A DNA stretch of 64,000 nt from Sinorhizobium fredii USDA 205 (GCF_001461695.1 NZ_AUTC01000133.1:1-64000), one strand, 5' to 3'; numbered from the stretch's first letter, positions 53,055-62,872 are shown. Notes: a model not told the origin generated them from the sequence alone. Numbers and translations: made by a program.

Positions 53055-54878
53055 TCACACGATGAAGAAGTCGGCAGAGGTGATGGCTGCCTTGTTGCCG
53101 AGAACGGCGAATTGCACCGCCTTGCCAGCCCCTGAGCCATCGGCATCGTAGAAGAGAGCCCCAGTATCGCCGTCGTAGAGAAGCCGATCGCTTGCATCGA
53201 CCTTGGCCGCCGCGATGTCCTTGAAGAGTCCCGCCGACAGAGTGCCGGGCGTCAACGCCATGAAGATCTTGCTTGTCAGCACGATCGTATCGTCGATGGC
53301 CGAGAAGTCGCGGAGATGATCGACATTGGTCGCCCCGAGCGCCGTGCTGAAGACGAATTGGTCCTTGCCTGCATTCCCCGAAAGCATATCGCTGCCGGCT
53401 CCGCCATCCAGCGTGTTGGCGGCGGCATTGCCGGCTATCGCATTCGAGAGCGCATTGCCTTTTCCGCTGACCGCTGCATTGCCGGTCAGCACGAGGTTCT
53501 CGATATTGGCCGCAAGCGCCAGGGAAATGCTGCTTCTGACGACGTCGGTCCCGGCGTTCGCCTCTTCTATGACCTTGTCGCCCTTGTTGTCGACGACGTA
53601 AGTGTCATTGCCGGTACCGCCGGTCAGGGAGTCCGCTCCCTGTCCGCCATCGAGCGTGTCGCTGCCGGCAGCGCCGCTCAGCGTATTGGCGGCGGCATTG
53701 CCGGTGAGCCTGTTGGCGAGACCGTTCCCCGTTCCATTGACGGCGAGGCTTCCCGTCAGGAGAAGGTTCTCGACATTGGCGCCAAGCGTGAAGGAGATGC
53801 TGCTCTTCACCAGATCCGTTCCGGCCGAAGCTGCTTCCGAGACGCGGTTGCCCACATTGTCGACGACATAGATGTCGTTGCCGGCGAGTCCCTGCAGCGC
53901 GTCGGCTCCGCGCCCGCCATCGAGAACGTTGCCAACTGCATTGCCGATCAGGATATCCGCGGCGGGACCGCCTTCGGCGTTTTCGATCACCACGCTGTTG
54001 GCGATGGTAAATCCGCCGGTGAGCCTCTCGGAGGTGGAAAGCCAACCGCCTCCGCCGATTTCGGCCTTCAGCGTCGCGGCACGGAGATCGATTTTCGCCC
54101 GGCTGGTGCCCGTATAAGCAATGGTATCATTGCCGCCGGTGTCCCATAGCGTCGTATAGCCCCGGTTGAAATCGACATTGTCGCTGAAGCGATAGAGGTC
54201 GTTGCCGGTGTTGTGGGCCTTGGCACCGTACATGTGCTGAAGCGCGGCGATATCGATGGCGCCGAGCGAGCCCGGCTGTGCGTTCAGCGTCGCTCCGAAA
54301 TCCTTGGCTTTGGTGAACGGGTTGTCCTCGCCCCAGAAGGCATAGGTATAGCCCATGACGGAATAGATCGAGGAGTTGAGCAGCCCCGTGCCCTTGTCAT
54401 CTTCGTCGACGACCCCGGGCAAGGTTGGACCGGCGAGCGAGTCATGCGTGTGCTTGAGGCCCAGGCTGTGGGCGATCTCATGAAGCCAGACATCCGAGAA
54501 GGTGCCGAGACGAATGATCTCGGCGGCCGCCTTGACGCTCTTCGGGTCGATGCCGACGGCGGTCGTTACCGTATCTTCGGTCGGCCCCGGTCCGCCGGAA
54601 AATCCGCCGCCGCCGGTGTCGAGCAGCGTCTGCTTCAGCGTCGCATCTGCGACCGCCGTCTCACGAAAGGTCACGTTGATACAGGCTGCGATGTCCGCGA
54701 ACATCTCGCGATAGAAGTCCTTCCAGTCTCCCTCCGCGAAATCGTCTATGCCGTTCTTGTCGATGTCCTGCTTGGTGAACCCGAAGGTCAGGGTCTTCGA
54801 CGTCCAGGCATAGCCGCCGATCACGCCGTCGGTGACCGCGTTCTTCGAAGAAGCGACGCGCTTGTAGGTGGTTGCCAT
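53055..54878 (-). CDS. serralysin-like RTX metalloprotease
   Basis: A 607-residue secreted protease from ATG 54878. No Sec signal. Catalytic zinc motif H133-E134-x2-H137-x2-G140-x2-H143 (HEIAHSLGLKH) and Met-turn SVMGYT (M175) place it in the M10B serralysin group. From about 320 come RTX calcium repeats (GNAVGNVLDGGRGADALQGL; GAAGSDTLDGGQGADSLTGG) within longer NLxLTGxxxxxGxGNxLxN repeats. C-terminus ends DFFIV, a hydrophobic end expected for type I secretion. No type I exporter is in the window, so one elsewhere must serve it. Convergent with the CobW-type gene. Confidence 0.92.
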   Translation of the reverse strand: MATTYKRVASSKNAVTDGVIGGYAWTSKTLTFGFTKQDIDKNGIDDFAEGDWKDFYREMFADIAACINVTFRETAVADATLKQTLLDTGGGGFSGGPGPTEDTVTTAVGIDPKSVKAAAEIIRLGTFSDVWLHEIAHSLGLKHTHDSLAGPTLPGVVDEDDKGTGLLNSSIYSVMGYTYAFWGEDNPFTKAKDFGATLNAQPGSLGAIDIAALQHMYGAKAHNTGNDLYRFSDNVDFNRGYTTLWDTGGNDTIAYTGTSRAKIDLRAATLKAEIGGGGWLSTSERLTGGFTIANSVVIENAEGGPAADILIGNAVGNVLDGGRGADALQGLAGNDIYVVDNVGNRVSEAASAGTDLVKSSISFTLGANVENLLLTGSLAVNGTGNGLANRLTGNAAANTLSGAAGSDTLDGGQGADSLTGGTGNDTYVVDNKGDKVIEEANAGTDVVRSSISLALAANIENLVLTGNAAVSGKGNALSNAIAGNAAANTLDGGAGSDMLSGNAGKDQFVFSTALGATNVDHLRDFSAIDDTIVLTSKIFMALTPGTLSAGLFKDIAAAKVDASDRLLYDGDTGALFYDADGSGAGKAVQFAVLGNKAAITSADFFIV

Positions 54879-55070
54879 CGACGATTTCCCATCCAACCTG
54901 CTTCAATCCACGGTCGGATATAGATGGCTCGCGATGCCTGCAACGGGACTTCGCCAGTCTTTCGCGTCAAGCGGATAATGGGTGCGCGATCAGGCGATTT
55001 GGCCCGCAGAATTCAGCGGATAGTGGCGTGCTTGCGTCGCGGCGCCGGAGGGCACGGATCCGCCGGTGAG

Positions 55071-55553
55071 CTACAGCCAGCGGCGGACGCGGGCCTTGTA
55101 GGCGCGGTAGACGTCGCCGAACTTCCGCTCGAGATAGGCTTCCTCGCGGGCGATGACGCCGTAACGGATGACGAAATAGAACGGCACCAGCATGATGAGG
55201 AGCCACAGGCTATCGAATCCGAGGGCGAGGCCGATCAGGCCGAGGAGCATGCCGACATAAATCGGGTTGCGGCTATAGCGGTAAGGTCCCTCTTCGACGA
55301 TCGTCGTCGTCGGCTGGACAGTCTGGATATGCGTGCCCGCTCGCCGGAAGGTCGTCGCTGCCCAGATGAGCAGCGCCAGGCCGGCAAGGAACAGGATGGC
55401 GCCGAGCCAAGTGGCCGGCATGGCCGACGGCAGGAACGGCAGCGGGAAGACGCCATCGAGCAAGAATCCAACCGCGCCCGCAAGGACCCAGGCGATCGGT
55501 GGCCGTACCACCGCACCGGAATTGTCACGGGAGCTGTCATTCGCCTCGTTCAT
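55071..55553 (-). CDS. isoprenylcysteine methyltransferase-like (ICMT/PEMT) membrane protein
   Basis: A 160-residue membrane protein with four helices (PIAWVLAGAVGFLLDGVF, LGAILFLAGLALLIWAA, YVGMLLGLIGLALGF, LLIMLVPFYFVIRYGVI). The C-terminal signature GPYRYSRNPIYVGM followed by IAREEAYLERKFGDVYRAYK, with the Glu pair, is the SAM-binding module of ICMT/PEMT-like methyltransferases. The substrate is unknown; bacterial members act on lipids or small hydrophobic thiols. Confidence 0.88.
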   Translation of the reverse strand: MNEANDSSRDNSGAVVRPPIAWVLAGAVGFLLDGVFPLPFLPSAMPATWLGAILFLAGLALLIWAATTFRRAGTHIQTVQPTTTIVEEGPYRYSRNPIYVGMLLGLIGLALGFDSLWLLIMLVPFYFVIRYGVIAREEAYLERKFGDVYRAYKARVRRWL

Positions 55554-55664
55554 CCTGCCGCCCGCCTCTGCTCTGCATGATAGCAGGAATCCGGTTGGCT
55601 TGGAGCCCGGTTGGCCGAGGATGGTGGAAAGCGGGTGAGAGACCGTCGCGCTTGCGCCGATGGG

Positions 55665-55901
55665 CTACATTTTCTTGCGGATAAGAAAGCGATGGCCGGC
55701 CGCGGTCGACGCCGCCTGCTCGAGCCGGTGTCCGTCCTCCTGGCAGAAATGCGGAATGTCGATCACCGCCAGAGGATCGGTCGTTTCGATCTCGATGAGC
55801 GCGCCGGGCGCCAGGGTCTCCATGCGTTTGCGCGTCTTCAAAACGGGAAGGGGGCATTTCAGCCCCCTCAAGTCGTAGACGATACTCGGCTCGTCCGGCA
55901 T
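55665..55901 (-). CDS. TusA/SirA-like sulfur-carrier protein
   Basis: A 78-residue protein from ATG 55901; its start overlaps the stop of the L,D-transpeptidase gene (TGATG). The CPxP motif is clear in DLRGLKCPLPVLKTRKRM, with the sulfur-accepting Cys near residue 16, followed by the two-strand IEIETTDPLAVIDIPHFCQ. TusA-type proteins pass persulfide sulfur to tRNA thiolation or molybdenum cofactor assembly. The coupling to a cell-wall gene looks incidental. Confidence 0.9.
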   Translation of the reverse strand: MPDEPSIVYDLRGLKCPLPVLKTRKRMETLAPGALIEIETTDPLAVIDIPHFCQEDGHRLEQAASTAAGHRFLIRKKM

Positions 55902-57328
55902 CAATTGCCCCAGATCTTCCAGAAGGGGCGCTTCTTCGGCGGCTGTTCCGCCGGTGCGGTCTTTGCCTCGGCTGCAGGGGCGGTGGCGACCTGCGGATTG
56001 GCCGAGGCCGGAGCGGCTGCCTGTTGCTGACCGGCGGTTGGCTGTTCGGCTGCGGGGGCCTGCTGTGCGGCCGGTTGGGCCGCACTCTGTCCGGCGGGTG
56101 CCGCGTTGGCCGGTGCCGTCGCCTGCGCTTCGGGCTCGCCCTTCGAGAAGAGGTTCCAGAAGGATTTCCTGGCAGGCTCCGTCTGCAGAGCCGCTTGCTG
56201 GACGGGGCGTTCGATCGGGCTCTGCTGCGGGACGGGCACGGCCTTGCCGTCACGCGTCGCCTTCTCCAGCGCCTCCTTCTGGACCAGCGCCGCCTGCTTG
56301 GCCTCTTCGGCCTCCTTTTGGTCGGCGAGCCGCTTTTCGAGGTCGGTGACCTTCATCAGTTTGCCGGCGTCGAGCGACGTACCGGTCGGCGCATAGGCAA
56401 GCTCGCGGCCCTTGCGTTGTTCGGCAACGATCGCCTTGCGCTCCGCTTCGCTCGGTTCGTACCAGACCATGCCGTCAAATTTCTTCACCGACTTTTGATA
56501 GTCGCGCTGATAATCCTTCTCGAAGTTCGCCATTGCGACCTGCAAGGCCGGCGGCGTCGACATGGTGGGGCATTGGCCGGACGGATTGAAGCTGCCGTCG
56601 GACTGCTGGTTGAAGACGTATTTCCTCTCGCAAACATTGACCTGCGGGGGACGTTTGGTCACTTCGAACTGGTCGTGACCGACCTTCAGCATCTTCCAGA
56701 ATTCGATATTCGGATTGTCCCGGTGGCGGGCCATGTTCTCCGCCGTCATCCGGAAGGGGAAGGCCTGCAGTTGGACGTTCTCCTGGCCGCCCTTGAAGGC
56801 GTCGCGCGCCAGCGCGAAAATCTCGATGATCTGCTCGTCGGTCATCGAATAGCAGCCCGACGACGAGCAGGCGCCGTGGATCATCAGATGCGTGCCGTTG
56901 CGGCCGTTCGCCTTGTCATAGGCGTTTGGGAAGCCGGTATTGATCGCCAGATAGTAGCTCGAATTGGGATTCATCTGGTGCGGATAGAGCGGATAGAACC
57001 CCTCCGGCGCCTGACGGTCGCCCTCCTTCACCTTGGGGCCGAGCTTTCCCGACCAGGCGCAGATCTTGTAGGTCTTCAGAAGCTGGAAGCGGCTTGACGT
57101 ATTCGCCTTCCAGACCTCGAGCGTTCCCTCTTCCTTGAAGATGCGCAGCAGGATCGGGGACGTCTTCTGCATCCCCAGCTCGCTCATCTTGCTGACCATC
57201 TTGCCGGATAGCTGGTACTCCGTCTTGTTCTTGACGGAGGAGAGGTTGACCGAATCGAGCGTTTCGTTGGTGCAGCCGGTAAGCGCGGCGGCGATGGCAG
57301 CGGTGATGACAAGATTCCTGAAACGCAT
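55901..57328 (-). CDS. L,D-transpeptidase family lipoprotein with Ala/Gln/Pro-rich tail
   Basis: A 475-residue exported protein from ATG 57328. Lipobox LTGC with C19, so probably anchored to a membrane. A YkuD/YafK-type catalytic domain spans about 50-210, with the motif HLMIHGACSSSGCYSM: His151 and nucleophile Cys159. A second part (about 220-330) ends in charged helices (LEKRLADQKEAEEAKQAALV), then a long Ala/Gln/Pro-rich low-complexity tail of about 120 residues ending KRPFWKIWGN. It probably forms 3-3 crosslinks or attaches proteins to peptidoglycan, as expected in Rhizobiales. Followed by the overlapping tusA-like gene. Confidence 0.9.
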   Translation of the reverse strand: MRFRNLVITAAIAAALTGCTNETLDSVNLSSVKNKTEYQLSGKMVSKMSELGMQKTSPILLRIFKEEGTLEVWKANTSSRFQLLKTYKICAWSGKLGPKVKEGDRQAPEGFYPLYPHQMNPNSSYYLAINTGFPNAYDKANGRNGTHLMIHGACSSSGCYSMTDEQIIEIFALARDAFKGGQENVQLQAFPFRMTAENMARHRDNPNIEFWKMLKVGHDQFEVTKRPPQVNVCERKYVFNQQSDGSFNPSGQCPTMSTPPALQVAMANFEKDYQRDYQKSVKKFDGMVWYEPSEAERKAIVAEQRKGRELAYAPTGTSLDAGKLMKVTDLEKRLADQKEAEEAKQAALVQKEALEKATRDGKAVPVPQQSPIERPVQQAALQTEPARKSFWNLFSKGEPEAQATAPANAAPAGQSAAQPAAQQAPAAEQPTAGQQQAAAPASANPQVATAPAAEAKTAPAEQPPKKRPFWKIWGN

Positions 57329-57475
57329 TGGCAAAAGCCCGTTTTAGCCAGATTCATCCGTGTACACCTCATCCGCAAAGGCGAGGCATCAACGAATCAG
57401 TAAGACATTATTCTTCACGAAATCTTAACCGTGCAGGCGCCCCCTGCGAACGGCCGTTTCTCATGACCCCATGAA

Positions 57476-57526
57476 TATGGCCAAGATTTGGCCATAGTCC
57501 CGATTTCCGGTTGCCATGCGTGGCAA
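57476..57526. promoter_or_regulatory. two perfect palindromes upstream of the L,D-transpeptidase gene
   Basis: TATGGCCAA-GAT-TTGGCCATA at 57476-57496 (9-bp arms) and TTGCCA-TGCG-TGGCAA at 57511-57526 (6-bp arms) lie 150-200 bases upstream of the transpeptidase start. Both look like protein-binding operators more than terminators. TTAA-rich bases at 57423-57428 and 57540-57570 may add CtrA-like half-sites. Confidence 0.5.
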
Positions 57527-57595
57527 CTTGATCGCAATGGTTAATCTTGGATCCTGACCAAGGTTAAGGCGAAACGCGGTCGCCGCTCCGTCCGG

Positions 57596-58549
57596 TCAGA
57601 GATTTCGGCCGATATTCAGGTATTTCTGCCGGCGGTCCGCCCTAAGCTCGTTGCCATTGCGCCCGGACAGCTCCTTCAGTGCATCGGCAATGACGGTGCC
57701 GGTGCGGCCGATCACCGCCTGCGGATCGCGATGGGCGCCGCCGACCGGTTCGGGAATGATGCCGTCGATGACGCCGAGCGACTTCAGGTCCTCGGCAGTG
57801 ATCTTCATGTTGCTGGCCGCTTCCTTGGCGCGCGTCGAGTCGCGCCAGAGGATCGAGGCCGCGCCCTCCGGCGAGATGACGCTGTAGATCGAATGCTCGA
57901 GCATATAGACGCGATTGCCGGTGGCGATGGCGATGGCGCCGCCGGAACCACCTTCGCCGATCACCACGGTGACGATCGGCACCTTGACGTTGAGGCACAT
58001 TTCGGTGGAGCGGGCGATCGCCTCGGCCTGGCCGCGCTCCTCGGCGTTAACGCCGGGATAGGCGCCTGCGGTATCGACCAGCGTGATCAGCGGCAGGCCG
58101 AAACGATCGGCCATTTCCATCACGCGGACCGCCTTGCGGTAGCCCTCGGGTCGCGGGCTGCCGAAATTGTGCTTGATGCGCGACTTGGTGTCGTTGCCCT
58201 TTTCCTGGCCGATCACCGCAACCGGCGCGCCGCGGAACCGCGCAAGGCCCGCCTGAATGGCATCGTCATTGGCGAAGTTGCGGTCGCCGGCAAGCGGCGT
58301 GAATTCGGTGAAGAGCTCCGCGGCATAGTCGAGGAAATGCGGTCGGGACGGGTGGCGCGCGACCTGCGTCTTCTGCCAGGGCGACAGCTTGGAATAGATT
58401 TCCATCATCGCATCGCGGACGCGCCCTTCGAGGCGCGCGATCTCGTCGGAGGTGTTCACGCTCTCGTCTTCGCCGGCAAGCTTCTTCAGTTCGAGGATCT
58501 TGCCCTCGAGATCAGAGATGGGTTTTTCGAAGTCGAGATAGTTGTGCAT
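57596..58549 (-). CDS. accA: acetyl-CoA carboxylase carboxyltransferase subunit alpha
   Basis: A 317-residue cytoplasmic protein, the alpha half of the carboxyltransferase that forms malonyl-CoA for fatty-acid synthesis. It begins [18 protein letters not shown] with the usual coiled-coil N-terminus. Core segments: [20 protein letters not shown] in part, [41 protein letters not shown] and [20 protein letters not shown] with the Gly pairs of the oxyanion holes, then [13 protein letters not shown]. Length matches the family. It follows xerD on the same strand after 64 bases. Confidence 0.97.
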   Translation of the reverse strand: MHNYLDFEKPISDLEGKILELKKLAGEDESVNTSDEIARLEGRVRDAMMEIYSKLSPWQKTQVARHPSRPHFLDYAAELFTEFTPLAGDRNFANDDAIQAGLARFRGAPVAVIGQEKGNDTKSRIKHNFGSPRPEGYRKAVRVMEMADRFGLPLITLVDTAGAYPGVNAEERGQAEAIARSTEMCLNVKVPIVTVVIGEGGSGGAIAIATGNRVYMLEHSIYSVISPEGAASILWRDSTRAKEAASNMKITAEDLKSLGVIDGIIPEPVGGAHRDPQAVIGRTGTVIADALKELSGRNGNELRADRRQKYLNIGRNL

Positions 58550-58613
58550 GAGATGCGTTTCCGATCATTTTGCGACAAGGACCGTCCGGCAAAGCCAACC
58601 TGCCCCGCCGGTC

Positions 58614-59552
58614 CTAATCCTGTTTTTTCGCCTGTTTGGCAAGAGGGTGGTGGTTTTGCACCAGCTCGTGCAGCCGTTCTTCCAGCACATGTGTATAGAT
58701 TTGTGTCGTCGAAATGTCCGAATGACCGAGCAGCTCCTGCACGGCGCGGAGGTCGGCGCCATTGGCCAGCAGATGACTGGCGAAGGCGTGGCGCAGCACA
58801 TGCGGCGAGATCGCAGCGACCCTGATACCGGCGCGCGCGGCGAGACTCTTGAGGTCGCGGGCAAAGACCTGGCGCGGCAGGTGGCCGGATTTGCCGGAGG
58901 AGGGGAACAGCCAGGGGCTCTCCGCTTCCGCGGCTCTCCTGCGCAGCGCATCGCCGTAGGTCCGCATGGCGCGGATCGCCGCCTGCGACAGCGGCACAAG
59001 CCTTTCCTTGTTTCCCTTGCCGCGGATCACCAGGAAGCGACCATCCTGCGCAAGCACGCTCGCGGGCAGCGAGACGAGCTCGCTGACGCGCATGCCGGTC
59101 GCATAGAGGAGCTCGATCAGTGCGTGCATGCGAAGTTTCGCGAAGGTGTCCTCGCCAGAGGCGGCCTCCGTTTCGGCCTGGCCGATCAGTCGGGTGACGT
59201 CGTCTATGCTGAGCGTCTTGGGCAGGGCACGCGCCTTCTTGGGCGCATCGAGGATGCCGGTCGGGTCGTCGCCGCGCAGGCCCTCCGCATAGAGGAACTT
59301 GTAGAATTGCCTCAGCGCCGACAGCCTGCGTGCCTGCGAGGATGCCTTGAAGCCCTCGCCGGCCAGGTGCGACAGATAGCGTCTCAGATCGTCGGCCGTG
59401 GCGCTATTGAGCCGCGTCCCTGAGGAGCGCAGGAAGGAGCGCGCGTCCCTGAGATCGCGTTCGTAGGATTGCAGCGTGTTGATCGCCGCACCCCGCTCGG
59501 CGCTCATCATTTCCAGAAACGCTTCGAGATGGGCCTCCGAAAGATCCGTCAT
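58614..59552 (-). CDS. xerD: tyrosine recombinase XerD
   Basis: A 312-residue site-specific recombinase. N-terminal SAM-like core-binding domain about 1-95 ([20 protein letters not shown]). The catalytic residues are visible: Arg in [12 protein letters not shown], Lys in [26 protein letters not shown] with His and Arg, [15 protein letters not shown] with His and the nucleophile Tyr. With XerC it resolves chromosome dimers at dif and acts in the cytoplasm. Its ATG overlaps the stop of a small membrane-protein gene upstream. Confidence 0.96.
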   Translation of the reverse strand: MTDLSEAHLEAFLEMMSAERGAAINTLQSYERDLRDARSFLRSSGTRLNSATADDLRRYLSHLAGEGFKASSQARRLSALRQFYKFLYAEGLRGDDPTGILDAPKKARALPKTLSIDDVTRLIGQAETEAASGEDTFAKLRMHALIELLYATGMRVSELVSLPASVLAQDGRFLVIRGKGNKERLVPLSQAAIRAMRTYGDALRRRAAEAESPWLFPSSGKSGHLPRQVFARDLKSLAARAGIRVAAISPHVLRHAFASHLLANGADLRAVQELLGHSDISTTQIYTHVLEERLHELVQNHHPLAKQAKKQD

Positions 59553-59698
59553 TGCGGCTTATTGATCCGTTCGGATGGAATGCGCACCGTGACGTCCCGC
59601 TCCACCGGCTCGACGAAGGTCACGAGTGCCACCATGGTTCCATAGATCATGCCGGCCACGACGGCGCAGAAGAACAGGAACCGGAAGAGGGTTGGCAT
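59549..59698 (-). CDS. small membrane protein, 49 aa
   Basis: ATG 59698 follows GGAGACTGAA. The product has one helix ([20 protein letters not shown]), then [20 protein letters not shown], and its TGA overlaps the xerD ATG (ATGA), so the two are translationally coupled. The pattern, including the RIPxERI ending, recalls short conserved rhizobial proteins encoded before xerD. Function unknown. Confidence 0.75.
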   Translation of the reverse strand: MPTLFRFLFFCAVVAGMIYGTMVALVTFVEPVERDVTVRIPSERINKPQ

Positions 59699-59853
59699 TT
59701 CAGTCTCCAGTACGCGGGTGATGCCATGCGGACCGTGATCTATATGAACGGCTCGTCCGGCAAGTTCAAGAAGCGTGGCGCGGCTCCGCGCGACGACTTG
59801 ACGCCCCCCGCCGATTTGTCGATACCGAAGTGGAATGGGGACTGTGACGGCTA

Positions 59854-60441
59854 ATGAACGATGTGACCGAACCGGATTCTGCGACGCTCGCCGAACGGGC
59901 GAAGCTCACTCTCGGTAAGCGCAATCTCATTTTCATCGGCCTGATGGGGGCGGGAAAATCGGCGATTGGTCGGCTGACCGCCCAGGCGCTCGGCATTCCC
60001 TTCGTCGATTCCGACCATGAAATCGAGCGGGTGTCGCGCATGACGGTGAGCGAGCTTTTCGCCGCCTATGGCGAGGAGGAATTCCGTGCGCTGGAGGCGC
60101 GGGTGCTGAAGCGGCTGCTGCGTTCGGGGCCGCGCGTGGTTTCGACCGGAGGCGGCGCCTATATCAACGAGCGCTCCCGCCGGCAGATCAAGAAGGGCGG
60201 CCTGACTGTCTGGTTGAATGCGGATCTCGACGTTCTCTGGGAGCGGGTGAACAAGCGCGATTCCCGGCCGCTTCTCAAGACGGAAAACCCGAAGCAGACG
60301 CTCGAGAACCTGATGCGGGCCCGCTACCCGATCTACGCCGAGGCCGATCTCGTGGTCCTCTCGCGCGACGTGAAAAAGGAAACGATGGTCGAGGAGGTCC
60401 TCGCCGCCATCGCCGACTGCAAGAAAGTCGAGATGCCATGA
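59854..60441 (+). CDS. aroK: shikimate kinase
   Basis: A 195-residue kinase that phosphorylates shikimate in the aromatic amino-acid pathway. ATP-binding Walker A GLMGAGKSAIG at about 29-39, shikimate-binding DSDHEIE with its Asp, GGGAYINE near residue 102, and the LID region RDSRPLLKTENP with its Arg. The N-terminal 20-residue extension is common in alphaproteobacteria. The ribosome site before ATG 59854 is weak. Its stop overlaps aroB by 4 bases. Confidence 0.96.
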   Translation: MNDVTEPDSATLAERAKLTLGKRNLIFIGLMGAGKSAIGRLTAQALGIPFVDSDHEIERVSRMTVSELFAAYGEEEFRALEARVLKRLLRSGPRVVSTGGGAYINERSRRQIKKGGLTVWLNADLDVLWERVNKRDSRPLLKTENPKQTLENLMRARYPIYAEADLVVLSRDVKKETMVEEVLAAIADCKKVEMP

Positions 60442-61568
60442 TGAACCATGTAACGCCCGCCGAGCGCAAAGTCCGCGTGAACCTCGGAGACCGTTCCTAC
60501 GACATTCTCATCGGCCCCGGCCTGATCGCCGCGGCAGGTGGAGAAATCGCGTCCCGCCTCAAGGGCCGCAGGATGGCGGTCATCACGGATGAAAACGTGG
60601 CGCCGCGCTATCTGGAACCGCTGATGGCGAGCCTGAAGGAGAGCGGCATCGAAGCGGTCTCGCTCGTCCTGCCCGCAGGCGAGAAGACCAAGAGCTTCGA
60701 GCATCTGATCCCGGTGTGCGAAGCGATCCTTGCGGCGCGGATCGAGCGCAACGACGCGGTGGTCGCGCTCGGCGGCGGCGTGATCGGCGATCTGACCGGC
60801 TTTGCCGCCGGCATTGTCCGCCGAGGCTCGCGCTTCATCCAGATCCCGACCTCGCTTTTGGCGCAGGTCGATTCCTCCGTCGGCGGCAAGACCGGCATCA
60901 ACTCGCCGCACGGCAAGAACCTCATCGGCGTCTTCCACCAGCCGGACCTGGTGCTTGCCGACACCGACGTGCTCGATACGCTGAGCCCGCGCGAGTTTCG
61001 CGCCGGCTATGCCGAAGTTGCGAAATACGGCCTGATCGACAAGCCGGAGTTCTTCGATTGGCTCGAGCGCAACTGGAAGGCAGTCTTCGCTGGAGGGGCC
61101 GCCCGTATCGAGGCGATTGCGGTCAGTTGCCAGGCGAAGGCCGATGTCGTCGCCGCGGACGAGCGCGAGAACGGCCTGCGGGCACTGCTCAATCTCGGGC
61201 ACACCTTCGGCCATGCCCTGGAAGCCGCGACCGAATACGACAGCCGCAGGCTCGTGCACGGGGAGGGCGTTGCGATCGGCATGGTGCTGGCGCATGAGTT
61301 CTCGGCCCGGATGAACCTCGCGAGCCCGGACGATGCCCGTCGCGTCGAAGCCCATCTCAAGGCCGTCGGCTTGCCGACGCGCATGGCCGACATTCCCGGC
61401 GTCCTTCCGCCGGCCGAGCGGCTGATGGAGGCGATCGCTCAGGACAAGAAGGTCAAGGGCGGCAGGCTCACTTTCATCCTGACGAGCGGCATCGGCCAGT
61501 CCTTCGTCGCCGATGACGTTCCGGCTTCCGAGGTGCTGGGCTTCCTCAAGGAAAAGCACCCGCGATGA
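60438..61568 (+). CDS. aroB: 3-dehydroquinate synthase
   Basis: A 376-residue NAD- and metal-dependent enzyme that cyclises DAHP to 3-dehydroquinate. NAD-binding GGGVIGDLTGFAAG, the catalytic Lys segment SSVGGKTGINSPHGKN, metal ligands Glu in YAEVAKYG and His in NLGHTFGHALE, and the HGEGVAIGM segment with its His. ATG 60438 overlaps the aroK stop, and the gene overlaps the CorC-type gene by 4 bases at its end. aroK-aroB is the usual order. Confidence 0.97.
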   Translation: MMNHVTPAERKVRVNLGDRSYDILIGPGLIAAAGGEIASRLKGRRMAVITDENVAPRYLEPLMASLKESGIEAVSLVLPAGEKTKSFEHLIPVCEAILAARIERNDAVVALGGGVIGDLTGFAAGIVRRGSRFIQIPTSLLAQVDSSVGGKTGINSPHGKNLIGVFHQPDLVLADTDVLDTLSPREFRAGYAEVAKYGLIDKPEFFDWLERNWKAVFAGGAARIEAIAVSCQAKADVVAADERENGLRALLNLGHTFGHALEAATEYDSRRLVHGEGVAIGMVLAHEFSARMNLASPDDARRVEAHLKAVGLPTRMADIPGVLPPAERLMEAIAQDKKVKGGRLTFILTSGIGQSFVADDVPASEVLGFLKEKHPR

Positions 61569-62872
61569 GCGCCGAGGCAGTATGGCTCTTTTTGACGGAC
61601 CATTGGCTGTCTCTCCTCGCCGTCATCTGTCTTCTCCTCCTTTCGGCCTTCTTTTCCGGGTCGGAGGCGGCCTTGACCGCAACCTCCCGGGCACGCATGC
61701 ACACGCTCGAGAGCAATGGCTATCGTCGCGCCGGGCTCGTCAATCGGCTGATCGAGCGGCGTGACCGGTTGGTTGGAGCGCTGCTGCTCGGCAACAACCT
61801 CGTCACCATTCTCGCCACATCGCTGACGACGAGCCTTTTGATCGGCATCGTCGGCAATCTCGCCGTGCTCGTCGCCACCCTCAGCATGACGGTGCTGCTC
61901 GTCCTCTTCTGCGAGGTGCTGCCGAAGAGCTGGGCGATCGCCTCTCCTGACCGGTTCGCGCTTGCCGTGGCGCCTTTGGTACGGCGCTTCGTGGCGGTGG
62001 CTGGGCCGATATCCGCGCTCATCAACGCGATCGTCCGGCGCCTTCTGGCCTTCTTCGGCGTGAACCTTTCTTCCGACAGGCCGATGCTTTCGGCCCAGGA
62101 GGAACTCCGGGGTGCCGTCGATCTGCTGCATCGGGAAGGGGCGGTGGTCAAGGCGGATCGCGACCGGCTCGGCGGCGTGCTCGATCTCGGCGAACTCGAG
62201 GTATCCGATATCATGATCCACCGCACCGCCATGCAGGCGGTCAACGCGGAGGAGCCGCCGGATGTCTGCGTCCGGGAAATCCTCGGAAGTCCCTTCACGC
62301 GCCTGCCGCTGTGGCGCGGCTCGACCGACAACATCATCGGCGTCGTCCATTCAAAGGATCTGCAGAGGGCGCTTGCCGAGCCGGGCGTCGAGGCGCACAC
62401 CGTAGACATCGTCAGGATCGCGCAGAAGCCATGGTTCGTGCCGGACACGACCAATCTCAAGGACCAGCTCAACGCCTTCCTCAGGCGAAAGCTGCATCTG
62501 GCGATCGTCGTCGACGAATATGGCCAGGTGCAGGGCCTCGTCACGCTGGAGGACATCCTCGAGGAAATCGTCGGCGACATTGCCGACGAGCACGATCTCG
62601 ACATCCAGGGCGTCCGCCAGGAGGCCGACGGCTCGATCGTCGTCGACGGGTCCGTGCCGATCCGCGATCTCAACCGGGCGCTCGACTGGTCGCTGCCGGA
62701 CGAGGAGGCGACCACGGTCGCGGGTCTCGTCATCCATGAAGCCAAGAGCATTCCGGAGGAGCGGCAGGCTTTCACCTTCTACGGCAAGCGCTTCATCGTC
62801 ATGAAGCGGGTGAAAAACCGGATCACCAAGCTGCGTATCCGCCCGGCCGAGGAGGAGTTTGCCGGGCGCTAA
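61565..62872 (+). CDS. CorC/HlyC-family membrane protein (DUF21-CBS-CorC)
   Basis: A 435-residue protein. N-terminal DUF21/CNNM membrane domain about 1-200 with LLLLSAFFSGSEAALTATSR, ALLLGNNLVTILATSL and FCEVLPKSWAI. Two CBS domains about 215-345 (VSDIMIHRTAMQAV; LAIVVDEYGQVQGLVTLEDI). C-terminal CorC/HlyC transporter-associated domain (GSVPIRDLNRALDWSLPDE). Members are linked to magnesium or cobalt efflux; the older haemolysin name has little support. Coupled to aroB by a 4-base overlap, an arrangement seen in other rhizobia. Confidence 0.93.
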   Translation: MSAEAVWLFLTDHWLSLLAVICLLLLSAFFSGSEAALTATSRARMHTLESNGYRRAGLVNRLIERRDRLVGALLLGNNLVTILATSLTTSLLIGIVGNLAVLVATLSMTVLLVLFCEVLPKSWAIASPDRFALAVAPLVRRFVAVAGPISALINAIVRRLLAFFGVNLSSDRPMLSAQEELRGAVDLLHREGAVVKADRDRLGGVLDLGELEVSDIMIHRTAMQAVNAEEPPDVCVREILGSPFTRLPLWRGSTDNIIGVVHSKDLQRALAEPGVEAHTVDIVRIAQKPWFVPDTTNLKDQLNAFLRRKLHLAIVVDEYGQVQGLVTLEDILEEIVGDIADEHDLDIQGVRQEADGSIVVDGSVPIRDLNRALDWSLPDEEATTVAGLVIHEAKSIPEERQAFTFYGKRFIVMKRVKNRITKLRIRPAEEEFAGR

